Shown here piece by piece: positions 1 to 4,968 of a DNA stretch of 12,422 nucleotides (positions are counted from its first letter, which is position 1; every line of letters starts with the position of its first letter). The stretch spans positions 1 to 12,422 of the forward strand of contig JAGQHH010000473.1 of assembly GCA_020431945.1 (NCBI GenBank), read 5' to 3'. Position numbers and translations under genes: made by a program. Below the pieces are notes generated by a model that saw only the letters and a list, made by a program, of their open reading frames with translations, made no database searches and was not told the DNA's origin. This stretch comes from Cyanobacteria bacterium HKST-UBA02. GTDB taxonomy: Bacteria; Cyanobacteriota; Vampirovibrionia; Obscuribacterales; Obscuribacteraceae.

Positions 1-405
1 GGGCTCGATGCCGGCGCCGACGATTATCTGACAAAGCCATTTCACCCGCGAGAGCTCTCCGCCCGCCTGCGAGCCTTGATGAGACGGTCCCAGCGCGGCG
101 GCAAAGCGGCTGCCACCCTGGAGATTCGGGGGATAGAGCTCGATCCGGCAGCGAAAAGAGTTACCAGGGACGGAGTCGAGATTCAGCTCCTGCCCAAGGA
201 ATTCGCCCTTCTGGAGTTCCTCATGCGGCATCAGGGCGAGGTCTTCTCCCAGGATGCGCTTCTCGAGCGAGTCTGGTCTTCCGAGTCCGAGATATCACCC
301 GATACAGTCCGAGTCCACATCAGACGCTTGCGGCAAAAACTCGGCTTCGAAGGCGACACTTTGATCAAGACCCTGCACCGTCAGGGGTATTTGCTGGAAG
401 GCTGA
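1..405 (+). CDS. OmpR/PhoB-family response regulator, 3' part (5' end outside window)
   Basis: The frame is open from the first base. The first codons give GLDAGADDYLTKPF, the end of a receiver (CheY-like) domain with the conserved Lys of the KPF motif, so the phosphoacceptor Asp lies outside the window. After a short linker (residues about 27-40) comes a full winged-helix DNA-binding domain of the Trans_reg_C type (residues about 40-134): two strands, then LPKEFALLEFLMRHQGEVFS, the recognition helix region SPDTVRVHIRRLRQKL, and the closing hairpin LIKTLHRQGYLL, where most relatives have a GVGYRL-like ending. Such proteins are activated by a sensor histidine kinase and bind tandem DNA sites to control transcription. 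No kinase gene follows it, so a partner is probably upstream of the window or unlinked. The ATG at 76 is an internal Met, not the start. The family call is secure; target genes are unknown. Confidence 0.93.
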   Translation, partial: GLDAGADDYLTKPFHPRELSARLRALMRRSQRGGKAAATLEIRGIELDPAAKRVTRDGVEIQLLPKEFALLEFLMRHQGEVFSQDALLERVWSSESEISPDTVRVHIRRLRQKLGFEGDTLIKTLHRQGYLLEG

Positions 406-430
406 AAGAGGTCAAATTATTTTTTCAGGA

Positions 431-451
431 GAGGCGTCCATTTAACGCCTC
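431..451. repeat. Inverted repeat, GAGGCGT stem with 7-nt loop
   Basis: Positions 431-437 (GAGGCGT) and 445-451 (ACGCCTC) are perfect reverse complements around a 7-nt AT-rich loop, 25 bp after the response regulator stop. A T-run lies just before it on the + strand, the wrong side for an intrinsic terminator in either direction. It shares the GAGGCG/CGCCTC arms with the stronger hairpin at 499-522, so the two may be related copies or alternative partners. Confidence 0.5.
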
Positions 452-498
452 GATAACAACTGCTGCCTAGTATGCAGATAGAGATTTATTTGAGGGGC

Positions 499-522
499 AG
501 AGGCGCGAGAAATCGCGCCTCT
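499..522 (+). terminator. Strong GNRA-loop hairpin after the response regulator, terminator-like
   Basis: A perfect 10-bp GC-rich stem (499-508 AGAGGCGCGA, 513-522 TCGCGCCTCT) is closed by a GAAA tetraloop, a very stable RNA hairpin. It lies about 95 bp after the response regulator stop and about 130 bp before the next gene. The following bases are only moderately T-rich (ACATCTTT), so it is a weak fit to a classical intrinsic terminator. It may instead stabilise the 3' end of the upstream mRNA. Confidence 0.5.
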
Positions 523-590
523 ACATCTTTACCAATTTAATCTAATTTTCGCAGGCTTGTGCCACGGAATTGTCACAGAAAGTCCTTAAT

Positions 591-605
591 ATCGCTACAA
601 GCGAT
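591..605. promoter_or_regulatory. Short inverted repeat upstream of the TPR gene
   Basis: ATCGCT (591-596) and AGCGAT (600-605) are reverse complements with a 3-nt spacer, 48 bp before the start codon at 653. A TTGTCA (570-575) and a TAATAT (587-592) lie close by but at a spacing too short for one sigma-70 promoter. This could be an operator or promoter region; the repeat is short enough to occur by chance. Confidence 0.22.
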
Positions 606-652
606 GCTATAGGCATTTTTCGCTCGCCACACCCAGACCTTACTAAACGACG

Positions 653-1345
653 ATGAACAAGAAATCCGACCTGAGCCAGTATCCCTGGCAAGCTATCAAA
701 GAAAGAGCCGAAATGGCTTACAGCTGCGGTGATTATGATCTCTGCATTGGGCTCTGGGACCAGGTCATGTCCATGATTGCCCGCAAGAACGGGCCTGATT
801 ACTGCCGGGCCCTAGACCGCCAGGGCGATGCACTGCTCCAGATAGGTCAGTACACCCGCGCCGAAGATAACTATTTCCACTCTCTGGAGCTGAAATTCGC
901 AGCTCTGGGCCGCACCCACGCTTGCGTTGCTCAATCCTACGGAAACATGGCCAGAGTCCACTACGTGACCGGCGACTACGAGCGCAGCGAACGCTGGGCT
1001 CTGGACTGCGCCGCCATGTATGTAGCCGTGCTGGGTCCCGAAAGCAAGCCCCTCGCCTGCGCCCTCCACAATCTCGCCACCCTCTACCAGGCTCAAAAGC
1101 GCTTTGACCTGGCTGAAAGTTTCTACGAAAAAGCCATGGAAATGAAGCTCAACATGTTCGGTCAGGCGCATCTGGAATTCGTCAACCTCCTCCGCGCTTA
1201 CGCCCACATGCTCCGCCAGGTCGGCAGAGAATCCGACGCCGAGCATCTCGATCAGTGCGCCTCCGGCAAGATCAGCGGCAAGTGGCTGGTTCCCGATCAG
1301 AAAGTCAGCCCCTTCAAGACACTCCAGATCGAAGCTCATCAGTAA
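653..1345 (+). CDS. Kinesin-light-chain-type TPR protein (cytoplasmic, 230 aa)
   Basis: The protein has no signal peptide or membrane segment, so it is probably cytoplasmic. Residues about 15-205 form four to five TPR units of about 42 residues with the usual alternation of small and aromatic residues: units begin near AEMAYSCGDYDLCIGLW, GDALLQIGQYTRAEDNYFHSL, GNMARVHYVTGDYERSERWA and HNLATLYQAQKRFDLAESFY. The long inter-repeat loops carrying LG..H or LGPES are typical of the KLC/TPR_12 subtype. TPR superhelices bind peptides or proteins; no catalytic motif is seen and no partner can be named. The last 25 residues fall outside the repeats. There is no clear Shine-Dalgarno before the ATG, but it is the only ATG that gives the complete first repeat. 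The stop codon directly abuts the start of the next gene, so the two are very probably cotranscribed. Confidence 0.85.
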   Translation: MNKKSDLSQYPWQAIKERAEMAYSCGDYDLCIGLWDQVMSMIARKNGPDYCRALDRQGDALLQIGQYTRAEDNYFHSLELKFAALGRTHACVAQSYGNMARVHYVTGDYERSERWALDCAAMYVAVLGPESKPLACALHNLATLYQAQKRFDLAESFYEKAMEMKLNMFGQAHLEFVNLLRAYAHMLRQVGRESDAEHLDQCASGKISGKWLVPDQKVSPFKTLQIEAHQ

Positions 1346-2188
1346 TTGAGACTGAGTTTCAGAGTCGGCATGATCCTGCTTGCCATGATCATGCCAGCCA
1401 TGATCATGGGGCTTGCCGGCACAATTCCGGCTGGCGCTGCCGATCTGACCTGTTCACTCAGAGCGGGGGACTGGACCGATAAGTTCCGGCCAAGAACCTT
1501 TCCGCCGGATCGCCCCAGGTCTCGGAGCACAGTCCAGACGTGGCCCATTTACCTGCAAGATGACGGCAACCCTCTCTCCTACGCGGGAGGGAAAGAGATT
1601 GAAAGAGGCCACTACGCAGAGGCTTTGAGCGAAATCAATGGTGTCCTGAGGAGATCGGACTTCTTTCGCCCTCGTCTGATCGACCTTTTAAAGTGCAGAG
1701 AAAATCTCGAGACCATAAAGGAGAGACTGACTGAGAAGGAAAAGACATTCAGGTCCAGGCGAACAGAGACCCTCCTTCATGAGACAGATGAAACCCTTGC
1801 AAGATTCGCTGAGGCCATCTACAAAGAGCGGCGGCGCAGACTCGCCACCGAGCTTGGACGACAGGCAATCGAGCTGGAGACCCGGGGCGAATCGAAAGAA
1901 GCGAGTCAACGGCTCGATGACATTCTGGCTATCCACAGAGAAGGAAGTTTCGACAGGCAATCCTGGACGAGCCTGCTCGTCGATCTGGCAAGAACGGCTC
2001 GCACCGCACAGAGCTTTACGGCAGCATCGGGGTACTACGGACTGGCTCTTGATTCGATCGGCTCAGGCGAATCTCCCGACGATGAACGCCTGCGAGTCAT
2101 CATTCTCGAGGGGCTTGCAGAGGCGCTCAACAGAAACGGCGAAAGCGAAAAAGCCGAGAAAATATATGAAGAGCTGAGAAGAAGATGA
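1346..2188 (+). CDS. Secreted or periplasmic helical (TPR-like) protein, unrecognised
   Basis: I do not recognise this 280-aa protein. With the TTG at 1346 it has a good signal peptide: basic n-region (RLSFR), Met/Leu/Ile-rich core (residues about 8-25) and a cleavage site near AGA-AD at residue 31-32. The ATG at 1370 would remove the basic n-region, so TTG is preferred although no strong Shine-Dalgarno precedes either. The mature part begins with a Pro/Arg-rich stretch, followed by helical, heavily charged sequence. Two or three TPR-like helix pairs are visible: EIERGHYAEALSEINGVLRR (about residue 88), QAIELETRGESKEASQRLDD (about 173) and EGLAEALNRNGESEKAEKIY (about 255). The middle (about 120-165) could form a coiled coil. 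Its start touches the stop of the TPR gene before it, and the protease gene follows closely, so it is probably a partner protein of the same operon. Two Cys (the mature-part LTC and LLKCRE) could form a disulfide. Confidence 0.75.
   Translation: MRLSFRVGMILLAMIMPAMIMGLAGTIPAGAADLTCSLRAGDWTDKFRPRTFPPDRPRSRSTVQTWPIYLQDDGNPLSYAGGKEIERGHYAEALSEINGVLRRSDFFRPRLIDLLKCRENLETIKERLTEKEKTFRSRRTETLLHETDETLARFAEAIYKERRRRLATELGRQAIELETRGESKEASQRLDDILAIHREGSFDRQSWTSLLVDLARTARTAQSFTAASGYYGLALDSIGSGESPDDERLRVIILEGLAEALNRNGESEKAEKIYEELRRR
1367..1411 (+). repeat. Three 15-bp tandem units inside a signal-peptide coding region
   Basis: Positions 1367-1381, 1382-1396 and 1397-1411 are three in-phase 15-bp units, each starting G(G/C)CATGATC. 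They encode GMILL, AMIMP and AMIMG in the hydrophobic core. Units 2 and 3 share the 12-mer GCCATGATCATG, which contains the perfect 10-bp palindrome CATGATCATG. Unit gain or loss would lengthen or shorten the hydrophobic core by five residues without changing the frame. Confidence 0.75.
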
Positions 2189-2260
2189 AGAGACAACCAG
2201 GAGGTGCGAGGACTCCAGGTCTCTGCTAAACTGGAACCTCTGCCGGAAGGGCTATCGCCG

Positions 2261-3379
2261 TTGAAGCCGAATCGCAATCGATATCTAGCACTGCTTCTCA
2301 GCATCGCCACCGGACTGCTGGTGATGCCACCAGCAGCAATGGCATCGAGCATGCTCAGCCGGGGCATGGGTTATTACAATCGAGGCGAATATCGCCGGGC
2401 CAAGCGCTGCTTCGAATTTTATGTGAAAAGCAATCCCGGGAGCTGGAAAGCGCATTACTCCCTTGCCAGAGCTTATGTCGGTCTAGATGATTTTGCCATG
2501 GCAAAGCAGGAATTCCTGAGAGCACTCCGGCTCAATCCGGATGAGGCGACCCGGAGCGCTATCAATCTCTCTTTGTCGGTTCTCGCACGCAAGCTCAGAG
2601 ATCAGGAGCAACTGGCTCAGAAGGCTGAGACCGAGAAGCTTGCCAGCGCAGCTCCGGCAGGCCAGCAACAAGACGGGGAACAAACACCGGGAGAAGGAGA
2701 GAAAAGCGAGAAAGGCGAGAAGAACAAAGAAGAGAAGAAAGAGCCGGAGAAACAGCTCGCCTTCAAAGATCGGCTGGTAATAGTGGAGCCGGTTCTCGAT
2801 CACCCCCCGGTTCGCCAGATCACCATATCCACGGTGAGAAACCTCATGTCCTCACTGCCTGCCAACATCTACACCGTTCTCAGCCAGGGCGGCGCCACGG
2901 TCAACCTCGCCCCCAACATCACAGACCGCTGGCCTGAGATGCTCGATACCCAGATGAGTGCCCAGAGCGCCCACCTGGCGGATGCTGCAGCACGAACCTA
3001 CGATCACGACATCTATATATATGAACGACCTATCGTTCCAGGAAGCAAGCGGCTGAGCGACGAGCCCTTCACCATGGAAGGCGTCACCAATGTTTTTTAT
3101 CACGAGCTCGGACACGCCCTCGATGACTGCAGCGGTCTTTATTCGGGCACCGATGAGGTCCTCAGGATCCATCGCTCGGATGTCGCCAAGATGACCGTGG
3201 ATACCCGCAAGGCTCTGGAGTACTACACCCAGGACGGGGCCAAAGGCGCCTCCGAAGCATGTGCCGAAGTTTTCGCGGGACTCATGGGAGCCCAGGGCAA
3301 GGATACAGAGAATGTCGCCAACAACTTTCCGGCTCTGAGACAGTGGATGGCCAGGCGCTGGAGACTGGGCCGGCGCTGA
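2261..3379 (+). CDS. Exported TPR protein with lethal-factor-like (ATLF, M34-type) zinc metalloprotease domain
   Basis: From the TTG at 2261 the protein has 372 residues and a complete signal peptide: KPNRNR, hydrophobic core YLALLLSIATGLLV, cleavage near AMA-SS. GGAAGG at 2245-2250 sits 10 nt before this TTG. A GTG at 2204 would add 19 residues ahead of the signal peptide and overlaps the only nearby AGGAGG, so I reject it. Two TPRs follow (about 31-100), then a Glu/Lys-rich low-complexity linker (about 120-165). The C-terminal domain carries HELGHALDD (His281, Glu282, His285) and, 51 residues after the first His, EACAEVF with Glu332 as the likely third zinc ligand. Anthrax lethal factor has HEFGHAVDD and EFFAEAF in the same order with very similar spacing. 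An extracytoplasmic gluzincin is therefore likely; its substrate is unknown. Nothing links it to toxicity, since this domain also occurs in non-pathogens. It is the last gene of the three-gene run and converges with arfB 13 nt away. Confidence 0.85.
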   Translation: MKPNRNRYLALLLSIATGLLVMPPAAMASSMLSRGMGYYNRGEYRRAKRCFEFYVKSNPGSWKAHYSLARAYVGLDDFAMAKQEFLRALRLNPDEATRSAINLSLSVLARKLRDQEQLAQKAETEKLASAAPAGQQQDGEQTPGEGEKSEKGEKNKEEKKEPEKQLAFKDRLVIVEPVLDHPPVRQITISTVRNLMSSLPANIYTVLSQGGATVNLAPNITDRWPEMLDTQMSAQSAHLADAAARTYDHDIYIYERPIVPGSKRLSDEPFTMEGVTNVFYHELGHALDDCSGLYSGTDEVLRIHRSDVAKMTVDTRKALEYYTQDGAKGASEACAEVFAGLMGAQGKDTENVANNFPALRQWMARRWRLGRR

Positions 3380-3392
3380 CGCTTGCAGCCTT

Positions 3393-3812
3393 TCAGTCGA
3401 AATCGGGACGGCGGCGCTGCTGCTTTTTCATTTTCTGCTCGCTCTTGGCATCGAGCCGCTTGAGTCGCGAAGATGCTGTGGGCTTGGTGGGCTTGCGCAC
3501 TTTCGGCGGCACCGCCACCGAAAGGAGCATGGACTCGAGCTTCTCGAGGCAGTCCTCGACATTACGTCCCTGGTCGCGATAGCGCTGACTGGTCAGGACG
3601 AGAAATCCTTCGGCGTTAACACGACTCTTGAAACGCTTCAGAAAACGCTCCCTGACCGAATCCGGGAGACTGGGGCTGAGCACCACGTTCCAGCGCAAAA
3701 GGGCTTTACTGCTCACTTTATTGACGTTCTGACCGCCGGGTCCACCGCTTCTGGCGAAGGACAGCTCGAATTCGCTGTGAGGTATTCGGATAGCTCGACC
3801 GATTGAAAGCAT
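3393..3812 (-). CDS. arfB: ArfB-type peptidyl-tRNA hydrolase (stalled-ribosome rescue)
   Basis: This 139-aa protein is a class-I release-factor-like hydrolase of the usual ArfB (YaeJ) length. The N-terminal GGQ domain contains SGGPGGQNVNKVSSK (residues about 22-36), whose GGQ loop reaches the peptidyl-transferase centre and releases the nascent chain. There is no codon-recognition domain. The C-terminus is a basic tail (about 108-137: KPTKPT, RLKRL, KMKKQQRRR) that in the family inserts into the empty mRNA channel of ribosomes stalled without a stop codon. The start ATG at 3812 gives the normal N-terminus, and an AGGG lies about 9 nt upstream. The gene stands alone on the - strand, convergent with the protease gene and divergent from the region leading to rluE. 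No tmRNA gene is visible in this window. Confidence 0.95.
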   Translation of the reverse strand: MLSIGRAIRIPHSEFELSFARSGGPGGQNVNKVSSKALLRWNVVLSPSLPDSVRERFLKRFKSRVNAEGFLVLTSQRYRDQGRNVEDCLEKLESMLLSVAVPPKVRKPTKPTASSRLKRLDAKSEQKMKKQQRRRPDFD

Positions 3813-4007
3813 GGAACCAACCCTGGAACATCGACTCGATACGCATAATATATTCGATCGATATCAATATTTGCATTGCAACTGATCGATTCTACTCCAA
3901 CTCAGTGCTCATGCGGGGTTCAAAACCGGTTTAATGTTGGATCGTGAGCTCAGCGAAGCAAAATCAGCACCCTTGGCAATACCATCCATAGAGTTCTTAA
4001 ATGTCTA

Positions 4008-4044
4008 TTGGGGTACTTCTATCTATCGGGAATACTGATACACT
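4008..4044 (+). promoter_or_regulatory. Possible extended -10 promoter for the leader RNA
   Basis: TG at 4036-4037, one base, then TACACT at 4039-4044 forms an extended -10 element, predicting a start near 4051. A weak -35-like TTGGGG is at 4008-4013, too far for TACACT but 17 bp before AATACT (4031-4036). The boxes match consensus only moderately. The placement is attractive because it precedes a run of hairpins that ends in a terminator. Confidence 0.3.
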
Positions 4045-4050
4045 ATGTTC

Positions 4051-4260
4051 TGTTAACGGTGAGTGCTCACTGAGATGAGTGCCTTGAGCCGAGGGGCCTT
4101 GCAGAAACGACAGGTCGGCGTCGACCGGAAACTATAGCAAGGGAGCCCGCATTACGAAGCGATCTGGTTGTGACGTAATGAGGATACTGAACTCACGCAA
4201 TGAGTTAATCAGACAGTAGCAATACGCCGCTCGAGAGTAATCTGAGCGGTGTTTTTGTTT
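4051..4260 (+). ncRNA. Candidate structured RNA (small RNA or cis-regulatory leader of rluE), class unknown
   Basis: Read as + strand RNA this segment contains: a stem CCTTGC/GCAAGG (4097-4102 with 4137-4142) extended by GGG/CCC (4094-4096 with 4146-4148) past a 3-nt bulge; inside it a hairpin GGTCG/CGACC (4113-4117 with 4122-4126) flanked by two A-rich strands, AGAAACGACA and GGAAACTATA; a 7-bp stem CATTACG/CGTAATG (4150-4156 with 4174-4180) with a 17-nt loop; a hairpin AACTCA/TGAGTT (4190-4195 with 4201-4206) extended by CTG/CAG; and a terminator. Ordered domains followed by a terminator just before a start codon resemble a riboswitch-type leader. I could not match it to any family I know (TPP, FMN, cobalamin, SAM, lysine, glycine, c-di-GMP, T-box, 6S, SRP and RNase P were considered). 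An independent small RNA is the alternative. The 5' boundary is uncertain. Confidence 0.45.
4225..4260 (+). terminator. Intrinsic (Rho-independent) terminator just upstream of rluE
   Basis: An 8-bp stem (4225-4232 CGCCGCTC with 4244-4251 GAGCGGTG, one G-U pair) with an 11-nt loop is followed at once by TTTTTGTTT (4252-4260). It ends 29 nt before the rluE start codon. No upstream coding gene on the + strand exists to be terminated, and no promoter is visible between it and rluE. It therefore either ends a small RNA or attenuates transcription into rluE. Confidence 0.75.
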
Positions 4261-4275
4261 GCTCGAAAAGAACCC

Positions 4276-4281
4276 AAGAGG
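4276..4281 (+). promoter_or_regulatory. Ribosome binding site of rluE
   Basis: AAGAGG at 4276-4281 sits 8 nt before the ATG at 4290 and supports that start over the ATG two codons later. Confidence 0.6.
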
Positions 4282-4289
4282 TCGGTGCT

Positions 4290-4934
4290 ATGACCATGAG
4301 AAGGCGAGGCGGTCGAAAAACAGAAAGGCCCGGGCAACAAACCTTCGAGCCTGCCGAAAATCGACTCTATCTGGCCTTCTTCAAACCATATATGGTGCAC
4401 AGCCAGTTCACCCGCGAGCTGGAGGAGCACCGGACCCTCGCCGACTTCGGCTTTCCGAAAGACGTCTACCCGGTCGGGCGTCTCGATGCCGACAGCGAAG
4501 GGCTCCTCATTCTCACCGACGACAAGAGACTCAATGACGCTCTTCTCAATCCGCGGCGCGGGCATCACCGGACTTATCTAGCCCAGGTAGAGAACATCCC
4601 TGAAAGAGAAGCCCTGGAAAAATTGCGCCGGGGAGTTTCCATTAAAGGCTCCTCTACACTTCCGGCCCAGGCTCGTCTCCTGGAAAGCGAACCGGACCTG
4701 CCACCACGGGAAGTTCCGATCAGATTCCGCAAAGCTATACCCACAGCCTGGCTCGAGCTCATTCTCACAGAAGGGAAGAACCGTCAGGTCAGAAGAATGA
4801 CCGCGGCGGTCGGTCACCCCACCCTCAGGCTTCTGCGCGTTGCCATAGGGGATCTCGCTCTCGGTGACCTCGATATCGAGCCCGGACAATGGCGCGAGCT
4901 GACGAAGCAAGAGGTTGGCTTGCTTTTTGCCTGA
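4290..4934 (+). CDS. rluE: RluE-type 23S rRNA pseudouridine synthase (RsuA family)
   Basis: The 214-aa protein resembles E. coli RluE through its whole length: the N-terminal FFKPY..HSQFT motif (residues about 29-38), the catalytic block VGRLDADSEGLLILT (about 56-70) with the active-site Asp of RLD, the segment IPTAWLELILTEGKNRQVRRMTAAVGHPTLRL (about 150-181), and the final GDL...GQWRELT. RluE isomerises one uridine of 23S rRNA near the peptidyl-transferase centre (U2457 in E. coli). The short basic N-terminus lacks the S4 domain of RluB, RluF and RsuA, as in RluE. The gene is preceded by a terminator-bearing leader, so its expression may be controlled by attenuation. The neighbour arfB is also a ribosome factor but is divergent and not in one operon. 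The family is certain and the RluE subtype likely; the modified base was not tested. Confidence 0.92.
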   Translation: MTMRRRGGRKTERPGQQTFEPAENRLYLAFFKPYMVHSQFTRELEEHRTLADFGFPKDVYPVGRLDADSEGLLILTDDKRLNDALLNPRRGHHRTYLAQVENIPEREALEKLRRGVSIKGSSTLPAQARLLESEPDLPPREVPIRFRKAIPTAWLELILTEGKNRQVRRMTAAVGHPTLRLLRVAIGDLALGDLDIEPGQWRELTKQEVGLLFA

Positions 4935-4953
4935 ATTGCCAAAGCCTGATCTG

Positions 4954-4959
4954 TATAAT
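4954..4959 (+). promoter_or_regulatory. Perfect -10 box (TATAAT) placed for a leaderless mRNA
   Basis: TATAAT occupies 4954-4959, ten bases before the ATG at 4969. A start 6-8 nt after the box would fall at about 4965-4967, two to four bases before the ATG, and no Shine-Dalgarno is present. TTGCCA (4936-4941, one mismatch to the -35 consensus) lies 12 bp upstream of the box, shorter than the usual 16-18 bp spacing. The gene may therefore be expressed from a leaderless transcript as well as by read-through from rluE, which stops 34 bp upstream. Confidence 0.45.
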
Positions 4960-4968
4960 TGATTTACG

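Larger units (their letters stand above)
3813..4289. other. Long intergenic region with candidate RNA leader
   Basis: This 477-bp stretch separates divergent arfB and rluE. The part next to arfB (about 3840-3890) is AT-rich with several ATCGAT/GATCGAT words and probably holds the arfB promoter, although no pair of boxes at good spacing could be chosen. A 10-bp palindrome AAACCGGTTT lies at 3923-3932. From about 4040 onward several stable hairpins occur, ending in an intrinsic terminator; these are described separately. No convincing protein-coding gene is present. Confidence 0.6.

Noticed and set aside
812..1339. Long open frame on the - strand opposite the first TPR gene
   Set aside because: Its translation is low in motif content and mirrors the codon bias of the + strand TPR gene, which has clear repeats; it is a shadow.
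2204..2260. GTG at 2204 as start of the ATLF protease
   Set aside because: The AGGAGG overlaps the GTG itself, so it cannot serve it, and the extension would bury the signal peptide 19 residues in. TTG at 2261 gives a normal signal peptide.
3934..4038. Small + strand frame of 34 codons in the long intergenic region
   Set aside because: No Shine-Dalgarno, no recognisable motif, and it ends where the proposed leader promoter lies; expected by chance.
4065..4105. Short words resembling the start of E. coli 6S RNA (CTGAGATG, GAGCCGA)
   Set aside because: The segment does not fold into the long rod with a central bubble that defines 6S RNA, and the words are too short to count as homology.
4113..4148. 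Resemblance to the SRP RNA tip or to RNase P RNA near GGAAAC...GCAAGG
   Set aside because: The conserved SRP GGAAGGAAGCA loop is absent, and so are the conserved RNase P blocks.
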